Made by a program: the position numbers and the translations under genes. This document shows, piece by piece, positions 1 to 6,623 of a stretch of DNA of 8,149 bases (position 1 is its first letter; each line of letters starts with the position of its first letter). The notes below the pieces were generated by a model. It worked only from the letters and a program-made list of their open reading frames with translations. It was not told the DNA's origin and ran no database searches. Source of the stretch: an uncultured Burkholderiales bacterium (GTDB lineage: Bacteria; Pseudomonadota; Gammaproteobacteria; Burkholderiales; Burkholderiaceae_C); the NCBI GenBank assembly GCA_903871865.1, contig CAIQIL010000432.1, positions 1 through 8,149 on the forward strand, given 5' to 3'.

Positions 1-415
1 AGGTCTCGCCCTCCAGGGCGGGGGTTTTCGGGGCGGCCTGGCGGACCTCCTCGGGCAGGCGCGGCAAGGCGCGCTGCACGCGGTTTTGCACCTGGGTCTG
101 GGCCTGGTCAACGTCGGTGCCGATCTTGAAGGTCACCGTCAGCGTCAGAGCGCCGTCGGTGGTGGCCTGCGAGGACATGTAGAGCATGTTCTCGACGCCA
201 TTGATCTGCTCTTCCAGCGGCGCGGCCACGGTTTCGGCGATCACCTTGGGGTTGGCGCCGGGGAACTGCGCGCGCACCACCACGGAAGGCGGCACCACCT
301 CCGGGTACTCGGAGATGGGCAGTCGCACGATGGCGATGGTGCCCGCGATGAAGATGAGGATGGACAGCACGGCCGCGAAGATCGGCCGGTCCACGAAGAA
401 GCGTGAGATGTTCAT
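1..415 (-). CDS. RND efflux pump inner-membrane permease, N-terminal part (cut by left edge)
   Basis: This is the start of a hydrophobe/amphiphile-efflux RND permease of the MexF/CeoB/BpeF type, the proton-driven inner-membrane part of a tripartite drug pump. 138 codons are visible of a family that usually has about 1,050. The start [20 protein letters not shown] is followed by TM1 (about residues 10-29), [12 protein letters not shown] (32-43), [14 protein letters not shown] (51-64), [12 protein letters not shown] (77-88) and [16 protein letters not shown] (109-124). All of these resemble what I recall of MexF. The ATG is preceded by a GAGG ribosome binding site 8 nt upstream that overlaps the stop region of the adaptor gene. 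The gene lies 10 bp downstream of the adaptor in the same operon. From residue 127 on (bases 1-37) the frame reads [12 protein letters not shown], which does not match the expected family continuation (LGIT/LGVT...K.SP.L); see findings. The family call is secure; whether the gene is intact cannot be judged. Confidence 0.93.
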   Translation of the reverse strand, partial: MNISRFFVDRPIFAAVLSILIFIAGTIAIVRLPISEYPEVVPPSVVVRAQFPGANPKVIAETVAAPLEEQINGVENMLYMSSQATTDGALTLTVTFKIGTDVDQAQTQVQNRVQRALPRLPEEVRQAAPKTPALEGET

Positions 416-423
416 GGTGTGGG

Positions 424-427
424 CCTC
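424..427 (-). promoter_or_regulatory. Ribosome binding site of the RND permease gene
   Basis: GAGG on the minus strand, 8 nt before the ATG at 415. It overlaps the TGA stop (426-428) of the adaptor gene, so ribosomes finishing the adaptor are well placed to start the permease. This fits co-translation of the two pump parts. Confidence 0.6.
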
Positions 428-1646
428 ACTTGGCGGCAGAGGCGGCAGAAGTTGCGGCGGCGGATGCGGCCGGGCCGCTCATGGGCACCAGCTGCGGTGC
501 CACGGGGGCGCCCGGGCGCACGCGCTGCAGGCCATCGACGATGACGCGCTCGCCGGCCTTCAGGCCCGTGGTGATCACGCGCAGGTCGCCGACCTGGGTG
601 CCCAGTTGCACGGGGCGGTAGGCGGGCAGGTTCTTGTCATCGACCACCCAGACGAACTTGCGGTTCTGGTCGGTGCCGATGGCGCGCTCGGCCACCAGGG
701 CCGAGGCGGCGCCGGCCTGGTTGTCGTTGCCGATCTGCACCTTGGCGAACAGGCCGGGCGTGAGCAGGCCGTCTTTGTTGTCCACCACGGCGCGCATGCG
801 CACGCTGCCGGCCTGCGGGTCGATCTGGTTGTCCACGAATTCCAGGCGGCCCTCGTGCGGGAAGCCGTCTTCGTTGGCCAGGCCCAAGCGCACCTTCAGT
901 GCCTTGGGGTTGCTGCGGGCCAGCTTGCCCACTTGCAGGAAGGTGCCCTCGTCGCCATTGAAGCTCACGTACATCGGGTTGGCCGACACCAGCGTGGTCA
1001 GCACCGTGTTGCCGTCCACCAGGTTGCCGGTGGTGACTTCGGCCTTGCCGACGCGGCCGTCGAAGGGCGCGCGCACCTGCGTCCATTCCAGGTTCAGGCG
1101 GGCCGATTGCAGCGAGGCCTTGTCGGCGCGCGCGGCGGCTTCCAGCTGGCGGGCGGTGGACTGGCGCTCGTCGTGGTCGCGCTGGGCGATGGCGTTGTCG
1201 GCCAGCAGGCGCTGCGCACGCACCAGTTCGGCCTGGGCCAGCTCGGCCTTGAGTTGCGAACTGGCGGCGGCGGCTTCCAGTCGCGCTGCCTCGGCCTGGT
1301 AAGGGCGCGGGTCGATCACAAAGAGCACATCGCCCTTGCGCACCAGCGCGCCGGGCTGCAAGCGCACCTGCTCGACGGTGCCGGCCACGCGGGGGCGCAA
1401 CTGGGCGCGCTCGATGGCCTCGATGACGCCGGAGAAGCTGCGCTCCTGCGTGACCTGGCGGGTGATGACCTCGGCCACGCTCACGGGCGCGGCTTGCGGG
1501 GCCTGGGGCGCGGCGGCCTGGGCGGTTTGTTCCTTGCCGCAGCCGCTCAGGCTCAGGGCGGCTGCGCTCAGGGCGCCGACGGTGATGGTGGTGGCGATGG
1601 CCTGGGCCACGGGGCGCAGGCGGTTGGTGAGGGACGTGGCGTTCAT
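426..1646 (-). CDS. RND efflux periplasmic adaptor (membrane fusion protein), lipoprotein
   Basis: A 406-residue adaptor of the MexE/AcrA (HlyD_D23) family, which links the inner-membrane RND permease to the outer-membrane channel. The N-terminus has a basic, hydrophobic signal and a lipobox (LSGC, cysteine 36), so it is probably lipid-anchored in the periplasm. An Ala/Gln/Pro-rich linker runs to about residue 54. The first half of the lipoyl domain is about 70-112 ([23 protein letters not shown]). An Ala-rich alpha-hairpin follows at about 113-188, then the second lipoyl half with [10 protein letters not shown] (191-200). The beta-barrel and membrane-proximal domains are about 220-375, ending with [19 protein letters not shown]. 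The tail is Ala/Ser-rich. The ATG overlaps the stop of the upstream hydrolase gene as ATGA and has a strong AAGGGAG site 7 nt upstream. Synteny makes it the counterpart of ceoA/bpeE; orthology was not tested. Confidence 0.95.
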   Translation of the reverse strand: MNATSLTNRLRPVAQAIATTITVGALSAAALSLSGCGKEQTAQAAAPQAPQAAPVSVAEVITRQVTQERSFSGVIEAIERAQLRPRVAGTVEQVRLQPGALVRKGDVLFVIDPRPYQAEAARLEAAAASSQLKAELAQAELVRAQRLLADNAIAQRDHDERQSTARQLEAAARADKASLQSARLNLEWTQVRAPFDGRVGKAEVTTGNLVDGNTVLTTLVSANPMYVSFNGDEGTFLQVGKLARSNPKALKVRLGLANEDGFPHEGRLEFVDNQIDPQAGSVRMRAVVDNKDGLLTPGLFAKVQIGNDNQAGAASALVAERAIGTDQNRKFVWVVDDKNLPAYRPVQLGTQVGDLRVITTGLKAGERVIVDGLQRVRPGAPVAPQLVPMSGPAASAAATSAASAAK

Positions 1647-2539
1647 GGTTGGGCTCCCTTGGCGGATGTGTGGGTTGTGCTGGATGTGGCAGGCGGATGG
1701 GCGTTCTGGCCGATGTCGACCATGAAGCGTTTCATGGCGAGGATGCAGGGGTCGTCGGCGGTGATTTCGCAGCGGTCCTGGTTGTCCTTGACGTCGGCGG
1801 GGGGAAGGGCGATGTCGCTGGCGTGGTTGCCGGCCTGGCGCAGCTTGTCGGCGTAGGCCACGGCCTCGTCGGCCAGGGGGTCGCCCTCGGTGTGGAAAAT
1901 CAGGGCCGGCGGCAGCTCGCCCAGGCGGCGCGCTTTCAGCGGGCTGGCATAGGGGTGGAGGCGATCGGCCGGGCGTGGCAGGTAGCGGCGGTAGCTGTCG
2001 GCCAGGGTGCGGGCCATCGCGCCGCCGTCCTGGGCCTCATCGGCACAGCGCATGGAGTGGCAACCCAGGCTGGCATCGAGCATGGGCATCACCAGGATCT
2101 GCCCGGCCAGCGGCGGGCCATGGCGGTCGCGGCTGACCAGGGCCGACACCGCCGCCAGGTTGCCGCCGGCCTCCACGCCACCCACGAACAGGTGCGTGCC
2201 CTTCCACCCCAGCTGGCGCTTGTGCGCGCTGACCTGTCCCAGTACCGCGTGGGCGTCCTCAACGGCGGCGGGGAAGGGGCGCTCGGGCGCCAGGGCGTAA
2301 CTCGGGGCCAGCACATGGACCTCGCAGGCATCGGCCACCACCCGCAGGCAGTGGTTGGCTTCTTCGAGGTCATCGACCACGAAGCCGCCGGGGTGGAAAA
2401 ACACCAGCAAGCTGCCGCAACCCAGCGGGTGAGCGGGCGACTTGTACAGCTTGAGGTGCAGCGGGCCGCGGTGGCCCGGCCAGTCGAACTGGGCGTCGGC
2501 CAGGGCGTTGGCGCCCGACGTGCAGGGGTCAGTGGACAT
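1643..2539 (-). CDS. LlpE-like alpha/beta-hydrolase-fold protein of the efflux operon, catalytic residues missing
   Basis: A 298-residue protein of the alpha/beta hydrolase (hormone-sensitive lipase / esterase) fold, in the place of llpE in the Burkholderia ceo and bpe efflux operons. Fold landmarks are LLVFFHPGGF (44-53, oxyanion-hole region; HPGG in place of the usual HGGG), APSYALAPERPFPAAVEDA (78-96), a nucleophile-elbow region LFVGGVEAGGNLAAV (117-131) and the acid-residue region TEGDPLADE (217-225). The elbow normally reads G-D-S-A-G-G; here it reads G-V-E-A-G-G, so the catalytic serine is Glu123. The segment that should carry the catalytic histidine (PPADVKDNQDRCE, 246-258) has none. 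Asp220 remains. The protein is therefore unlikely to hydrolyse esters by the usual mechanism, yet the frame is intact and the gene is translationally coupled to the adaptor. I chose ATG 2539 over ATG 2623: the longer version would start 18 bp from the divergent gene and run through the promoter. No clear ribosome binding site is seen. Confidence 0.85.
   Translation of the reverse strand: MSTDPCTSGANALADAQFDWPGHRGPLHLKLYKSPAHPLGCGSLLVFFHPGGFVVDDLEEANHCLRVVADACEVHVLAPSYALAPERPFPAAVEDAHAVLGQVSAHKRQLGWKGTHLFVGGVEAGGNLAAVSALVSRDRHGPPLAGQILVMPMLDASLGCHSMRCADEAQDGGAMARTLADSYRRYLPRPADRLHPYASPLKARRLGELPPALIFHTEGDPLADEAVAYADKLRQAGNHASDIALPPADVKDNQDRCEITADDPCILAMKRFMVDIGQNAHPPATSSTTHTSAKGAQP
1654..1660 (-). 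promoter_or_regulatory. Ribosome binding site of the adaptor gene, inside the hydrolase gene
   Basis: AAGGGAG on the minus strand, 7 nt before the adaptor ATG at 1646, lying in the last codons of the hydrolase gene. It is the strongest Shine-Dalgarno sequence in the window. It supports this start and allows strong translation of the adaptor independent of the coupled ATGA overlap. Confidence 0.7.
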
Positions 2540-2578
2540 GGCGCAGGCAGGGCAGTGGGGACATCGTGGAATGCACTG

Positions 2579-2601
2579 TATTGACTTTCTTTTGTCCAAT
2601 A
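2579..2601. promoter_or_regulatory. Imperfect dyad, candidate LysR-type activation site
   Basis: TATTG (2579-2583) and CAATA (2597-2601) are exact inverted repeats 13 bp apart. Inner GAC and GTC extend the symmetry with a one-base offset. The dyad overlaps the candidate -35 and spacer of the efflux promoter. Its centre is about 42 bp, close to four helical turns, from the centre of the perfect dyad at 2624-2641. That resembles the paired recognition and activation sites of LysR-type promoters. Confidence 0.4.
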
Positions 2602-2623
2602 AACTGCCATTCTTTGAAATCAC

Positions 2624-2641
2624 TGTTCAGTAAATTGAACA
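2624..2641. promoter_or_regulatory. Perfect inverted repeat, candidate LysR-type operator
   Basis: TGTTCA, 6-bp spacer GTAAAT, TGAACA: a perfect 6+6 dyad that includes a T-N11-A LysR-type core (TTCA-N6-TGAA). Its last base is immediately before the regulator ATG at 2642. It would cover the predicted start of the regulator transcript, fitting autorepression. It is centred about 65 bp upstream of the predicted efflux-operon transcription start, the usual place of a LysR recognition site. Confidence 0.6.
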
Positions 2642-3544
2642 ATGGACAAGCTCAAAGCCTTCGCAGCCTTCGTCAAGGTGGTGGACACCGGCGGTTTCAC
2701 GCGCGCCGGTGAGGCCCTGGGCATGCCCAAGGCCACCGTGTCCACCCTGGTGCAGGACCTGGAGGCCGAGCTGGGCACCCGCCTGCTGCACCGCTCGACC
2801 CGCCGCGTCACGCTGACGGCCGATGGCGCCGCCTACTACGAGCGCTGCGTGCAGGTGCTCGACGATGTGCGCGAGGCCGACGAGTCGGTCTCCTCCCGCC
2901 AGGGCGCGCCCAGCGGCCGGCTGCGCGTGGACATGACCTCGGCCATGGCCCGCTACCTGGTGCGCGAAGCCGTGCCCGAGTTCTTGCGCCGCCACCCTGG
3001 CATCGCGCTGGAGCTGGGCTGCACAGACCGTCCCATCAACCTCGTCAGCGAGGGCGTGGACTGCGTCATCCGCGTCGGCGCCATCCAGGACTCGGCGATG
3101 GCGGCGCGGCGCATCGGCTCCATGCGCTTCCTGACCTGCGCGTCGCCGTCCTACCTGGCGGCCCATGGCACGCCGACGCACCCGCAGCAGCTCCATGGCC
3201 ACCGCTGGCTCAACTACTTCGATGGCAGCGGCGTGATGGGCTGGGATTTCGTGAAAGACGGCGAACGCCTGGCGCTGAAGTTCGACGGCGGTCTGGCCCT
3301 CAACGACTCCAACGTCTACGAAGATGCCTGCGTGGCCGGCCTGGGTGTGGGCCAGTTGCCGGCCTTCCTGGTGGAGTGGCACGGGCGTGCCGGCCGCCTC
3401 GTGCCCCTGTTGGCGGACTGGCAGGTCGAGTCCTTGCCGGTGCACGCGGTTTACCCATCCAGTCGCCACCTCTCCACCAAGGTGCAGGCCTTCGTGGAGT
3501 GGGTCGCGGAGGTGTTCGAAGCGATGCCGGCGATGCGCCGCTGA
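2642..3544 (+). CDS. LysR-type transcriptional regulator of the efflux operon (CeoR/BpeT-like position)
   Basis: A 300-residue LysR-type regulator of normal family length. The N-terminal winged helix-turn-helix is about residues 1-60: MDKLKAFAAFVKVVDTGGFT, then AGEALGMPKATVSTLVQDLEAELGTRLLHRSTRRVTLTADG. A linker helix follows (about 62-90). The effector-binding domain is about 91-293, starting GRLRVDMTS and containing EGVDCVIRVG and the C-terminal DACVAGLGVGQLPAFLV segment. It is transcribed divergently from the hydrolase-adaptor-permease operon, as ceoR and bpeT are in Burkholderia, so it is probably the local activator. Its inducer cannot be read from the sequence. No Shine-Dalgarno sequence precedes the ATG: the preceding bases are an arm of the operator dyad (AAATTGAACA). 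The predicted transcript leader is very short, so translation may be weak or near-leaderless. The family is certain; the regulated target is inferred. Confidence 0.95.
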   Translation: MDKLKAFAAFVKVVDTGGFTRAGEALGMPKATVSTLVQDLEAELGTRLLHRSTRRVTLTADGAAYYERCVQVLDDVREADESVSSRQGAPSGRLRVDMTSAMARYLVREAVPEFLRRHPGIALELGCTDRPINLVSEGVDCVIRVGAIQDSAMAARRIGSMRFLTCASPSYLAAHGTPTHPQQLHGHRWLNYFDGSGVMGWDFVKDGERLALKFDGGLALNDSNVYEDACVAGLGVGQLPAFLVEWHGRAGRLVPLLADWQVESLPVHAVYPSSRHLSTKVQAFVEWVAEVFEAMPAMRR

Positions 3545-3739
3545 GGCCGCAGGCCCAGGTCCGAGAGGTAAAGCCTGGTAAACGGCGCGCGTGTTGCGGC
3601 AGATGGCGCAGCGGCGGCGTCAACAGGGGTGGCATCGTGCACGTTGATCACCCTGACCTTCGCCACAAGCCCATCCGCCATGCACCTGCCCACACTGTCC
3701 AAGCCGATGCGCGCCCCTGCCGACCTGGGCCTTGCCGCC

Positions 3740-5293
3740 ATGGCCACCTTGCCGCGCCAACCGAGGCGATGGGCGCAATGGCTGGCCTGCGGTGTGGTGC
3801 TGGCCAGCCTGCCGTGCCTGGCCTTGGCGGGCAGCAGCGAGGTCGAAGCCGTGCACGTGTTGCAGCGCCTGGCCTACGGACCGGCACCGGGCGATGTGGC
3901 CCGTGTCATGGCCATGGGGGTGGACGCCTACATCGATGCGCAACTCCATCCGCAAACCCTGCCGATGCCGCTCACCTTGCAGGCGCGGCTGGACGCACTC
4001 GGCACCCTGAGCGGATCGCAAAGCGAGCTGGTGCAACGGTTCCGCGAAGCCACAGCGCAGGCCAAAGCGCAGCGCAGCGCCGATTCAGAGGCCAACATGG
4101 CGCAGCGCAAGGCCCTGCAGCAGCAGTTGCGCACCGAGGCAGCGCAGGCCCGCTTGTGGCGCGCGGTGGCCAGCCCTCGCCAACTGGAAGAGGTGATGGT
4201 GGATTTCTGGTTCAACCACTTCAATGTGTTCGAGGGCAAGGGCCTGGACCATGCGCTGGTGGCCAGTTACGAGCGCGAGGCCATCCGTCCCTGGGCGCTG
4301 GGCCGCTTCCGCGATCTGCTGGGCGCCACGGCCCACCACCCCGCGATGCTGTTCTACCTGGACAACTGGCTGTCGCAAGGGCAGGGGCCCAAGGGCGGCA
4401 AGGGCCTGAACGAAAACTTCGCGCGCGAGCTCATGGAGCTGCACACCCTGGGCGTGGACGGCGGCTACACCCAAAACGACGTGACCGAACTGGCGCGGAT
4501 CCTGACCGGCTGGACCCTGGCGCCCGAGCAGCCGCTGCAGCCCCTGCCGCCTCGCCGTGCGCGGCAACTCGCCGAGTGGCGGGACGCGTCTCAGCGCACC
4601 AGCAGGCCGGCGCTGCCCTCGGGTTCGGCTTTCCTGTTCGACCCGGGCCGCCACGACCCAGGCGACAAGGTCTGGCTGGGCCGCACGGTGGGTGGCCAAG
4701 GCCAGGCCGAAGGCGAATGGGCCCTGGACGTGCTGGCCGCCCACCCGGCCACCGCCCGCCACATCGCCTTGCAGCTGGCGCAGCAGTTCGTGTCCGAGCA
4801 GCCTCCGCCTGAGCTGGTGCAGGCCCTGGCGCGCCGCTTCACCGAGACCGATGGCGACATCCGCGCGGTGCTCGACACCCTGTTCCACAGCCCGGCTTTC
4901 CGCGACCCCGCCATCCGCGGCCGCTTGTTCAAAACGCCTTATCGCTACGTGGTGTCCTCGGTGCGGGCGACAGGTTGGCCGCTGGACGATGTCCGCCCTG
5001 TGATGGGGGCCCTCCAGCAATTGGGCATGCCGCTGTATGGCCGCCAGACACCCGATGGCTACCCGCTGGACGCGGCCACCTGGCTCAGCCCGGATGCCTT
5101 GACGCGCCGGCTGCAGCTGGCCACGGCCTGGGCTTCGGGCAAACCTTTCAAGGCGCCGCCGGTGGACGATGGCGCCCTTTTGGCAACCTGGGGTGCGGCC
5201 GTGTCGCCAGCCACGCGCGCCAAGGTTGTCCACGCCGAGCCCGCCATGCGCGCGGCCATGGTGCTGGGCAGCCCCGATGCCATGTGGCATTGA
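3740..5293 (+). CDS. DUF1800 family exported protein
   Basis: A 517-residue (from this start) member of the DUF1800 family, exported bacterial proteins of unresolved biochemical role. An n-region RQPRR, a hydrophobic stretch WLACGVVLASLPCLALA and an ALA-G site (residues 28-31) form a probable signal peptide. Family landmarks follow: EAVHVLQRLAYGPAPGDVARV (36-56), VDFWFNHFNVFEGKGLDHAL (154-173), NENFARELMELHTLGVDGGY (224-243) then TQNDVTELARILTGWT, FDPGRHDPGDK (300-310), and a C-terminal GRQTPDGYPLDAATWLSPDAL region (434-454). Residues 91-140 are a charged, Gln/Ala-rich insert that may be helical. The start is uncertain: in-frame alternatives are ATG 3707, ATG 3680 and GTG 3629, and none has a good ribosome binding site. 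I chose 3740 because it puts the signal peptide at the very N-terminus. The next gene, DUF1501, starts 30 bp after this stop, the usual partner order. Confidence 0.9.
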   Translation: MATLPRQPRRWAQWLACGVVLASLPCLALAGSSEVEAVHVLQRLAYGPAPGDVARVMAMGVDAYIDAQLHPQTLPMPLTLQARLDALGTLSGSQSELVQRFREATAQAKAQRSADSEANMAQRKALQQQLRTEAAQARLWRAVASPRQLEEVMVDFWFNHFNVFEGKGLDHALVASYEREAIRPWALGRFRDLLGATAHHPAMLFYLDNWLSQGQGPKGGKGLNENFARELMELHTLGVDGGYTQNDVTELARILTGWTLAPEQPLQPLPPRRARQLAEWRDASQRTSRPALPSGSAFLFDPGRHDPGDKVWLGRTVGGQGQAEGEWALDVLAAHPATARHIALQLAQQFVSEQPPPELVQALARRFTETDGDIRAVLDTLFHSPAFRDPAIRGRLFKTPYRYVVSSVRATGWPLDDVRPVMGALQQLGMPLYGRQTPDGYPLDAATWLSPDALTRRLQLATAWASGKPFKAPPVDDGALLATWGAAVSPATRAKVVHAEPAMRAAMVLGSPDAMWH

Positions 5294-5312
5294 CCCTGGC
5301 GCACCCACCGAC

Positions 5313-5318
5313 GAAAGG
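5313..5318 (+). promoter_or_regulatory. Ribosome binding site of the DUF1501 gene
   Basis: GAAAGG, 5 nt before the ATG at 5324, in the 30-bp gap after the DUF1800 stop. It supports this start, which also puts the Tat motif at the very N-terminus. Confidence 0.55.
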
Positions 5319-5323
5319 CCCGC

Positions 5324-6601
5324 ATGCAACGCCGTGACTTCCTCCGCCGTGGCAGCCATGCCACCCAAGCGATGGCACTGGGCTGGCTGGCCCTGCCCGG
5401 CACACGGGCCGCCTGGGCCGCGCCCGCGCCGCAGGCCAGGCCTGGCAAGCGCCTGGTCGTGGTGCTGCTGCGCGGTGCCATCGATGGCTTGCACGTGGTC
5501 GTGCCCTACAGCGAGCCCGCCTACGCCCAGGCCCGTCCCACGCTGGCGTTGGGGCGCCCAGGCAGCGAAGGTGGCGTGCTGGACCTCGACGGGCATTTCG
5601 GCCTGCACCCGGCCTTGTCCAGCCTGATGCCGCTGTGGCAGGGCGGCAAGTTGGGTTTCGTGCACGCCAGCGGCTCGCCCCAGCCCACCCGCTCGCACTT
5701 CGAGGCACAAGACGACATCGAGTCCGGCACCCCAGGGCGGGCCAGCGGCGCCGATGGTTGGCTCAACCGCTTGCTGGGCTTGCTGCCTGCGGCCTCGGCG
5801 CGCGAATCTGCGGCCCGTGCGGTGGGGGTGGGCCCCACGCTGCCCCGCATCCTCCTGGGCCGCCAGGCCGTGGCCACCTTGCCGTCGGGTGCCGCCGCCG
5901 GCAAACCCACCGTGCTGGACCGCCCCCAGGTCGCCGAGGCCTTTGCGCAGATGTATGCCGGCGAGGATGCGCTGTCGCGTGCCTTCCGACAGTCGCAAGC
6001 CTCGCGCCGCGAGCTGATGGCCAGCATGGACGCGGCTGCGCTCGACGCCGAGATGCAGGCGGCCAGCAACGGTGCGCCTTTGCCCGCCGGCTTCCCGGAC
6101 GATGCCGCACGGCTGGCCCAACTGATGCGCCAGGACCCTGGCATCCAGCTGGCCTTCCTGGCCCTGGGGGGCTGGGACACCCACGCCGGCCAGGGCACTG
6201 CCACGGGCCAGTTGGCCAACCGCCTGAGCCCGCTCGGCCAGGGGCTGGCCGCCTTCGCGCAAAGGCTGGGGCCCGTGCTCGAGGACACCGTCGTGGTGGT
6301 GATGTCGGAGTTCGGCCGCACCGCGCGCCAGAACGGCAACGGCGGCACCGACCATGGCCATGGCAACGCGATGTGGCTGCTGGGCGGACCGGTGGCCGGT
6401 GGGCGGGTGCATGGCCGCTGGCCGGGGCTGGACGATCGCGCGCTGCACGAAGGCCGAGACCTGGCCGTCACCACCGATTTCCGCCAGGTGCTGTCCGACA
6501 TCGCCAGCCAGCACCTGGGCCTGCCCGATGCCCGCTTGAGCGATCTCTTCCCCGGTTGGCGGCCTGCCCCGGACGCGCCCCGGGTGATCGTTCGCACTTG
6601 A
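5324..6601 (+). CDS. DUF1501 family protein with Tat signal peptide
   Basis: A 425-residue DUF1501 protein; the family is related to the alkaline-phosphatase/sulfatase fold, but its substrate is not established. The N-terminus QRRDFLRRG is a twin-arginine motif, followed by a weakly hydrophobic stretch and AWAA-P (30-34), so it is probably exported folded, perhaps with bound metal. Family landmarks are LVVVLLRGAIDGLHVVVPY (44-62), PTRSHFEAQDDIESGTPG (121-138), GGWDTHAGQG (282-291), VVVMSEFGRTARQNGNGGTD (324-343) and HGHGNAMWLLGGPVAGGRVHG (344-364). Asp54, Asp285, His287 and the Glu329...Asp343-His344 group are plausible metal ligands or active-site residues by analogy with the fold; this is inference. 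It follows the DUF1800 gene in an apparent two-gene operon, a common pairing. Length and motifs show no damage. Confidence 0.93.
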   Translation: MQRRDFLRRGSHATQAMALGWLALPGTRAAWAAPAPQARPGKRLVVVLLRGAIDGLHVVVPYSEPAYAQARPTLALGRPGSEGGVLDLDGHFGLHPALSSLMPLWQGGKLGFVHASGSPQPTRSHFEAQDDIESGTPGRASGADGWLNRLLGLLPAASARESAARAVGVGPTLPRILLGRQAVATLPSGAAAGKPTVLDRPQVAEAFAQMYAGEDALSRAFRQSQASRRELMASMDAAALDAEMQAASNGAPLPAGFPDDAARLAQLMRQDPGIQLAFLALGGWDTHAGQGTATGQLANRLSPLGQGLAAFAQRLGPVLEDTVVVVMSEFGRTARQNGNGGTDHGHGNAMWLLGGPVAGGRVHGRWPGLDDRALHEGRDLAVTTDFRQVLSDIASQHLGLPDARLSDLFPGWRPAPDAPRVIVRT

Positions 6602-6623
6602 TGCCCATGTCGGCATCGACCGG

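Larger units (their letters stand above)
2540..2641. promoter_or_regulatory. Divergent promoter region between LysR-type regulator and efflux operon
   Basis: A 102-bp intergenic region. Its regulator-proximal part (about 2578-2641) is strikingly AT-rich compared with the coding DNA on both sides. Candidate regulator promoter on the plus strand: TTGTCC (2592-2597), 17-bp spacer, TGAAAT (2615-2620). Candidate efflux promoter on the minus strand: TTTATT (2598-2603), 17-bp spacer, TACAGT (2575-2580), which would start RNA near 2568 and give a leader of about 29 nt. The elements match the consensus only partly, as expected for a promoter that needs an activator. The two dyads are listed separately. 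In the Burkholderia ceo/bpe loci the divergent LysR protein controls the pump; here that is inferred. Confidence 0.55.

Noticed and set aside
1643..1646. Overlap of the hydrolase stop and adaptor start considered as a frameshift or gene fusion.
   Set aside because: Both proteins are complete and independently recognisable. The ATGA overlap with a strong ribosome site is ordinary translational coupling.
186..1856. A 556-codon open frame on the plus strand over the RND permease and adaptor genes.
   Set aside because: It runs antisense to two clear efflux genes, is rich in Gly/His/Ala from reversed GC-biased codons, and matches no family I recognise.
1649..2584. A 311-codon plus-strand open frame antisense to the hydrolase gene.
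   Set aside because: Same shadow composition; the minus-strand frame has clear alpha/beta-hydrolase fold motifs and operon coupling.
2540..2623. A 28-residue N-terminal extension of the hydrolase with a CxxxCxxCxxC pattern resembling a metal-binding site.
   Set aside because: It is a translation of the AT-rich divergent promoter with its dyad, lies upstream of the predicted transcript start, and the family does not need it. The cysteine spacing is most likely chance.
2627..3469. A 280-codon minus-strand open frame over the LysR-type regulator.
   Set aside because: The plus strand encodes a complete LysR protein of typical length; the minus frame is a shadow.
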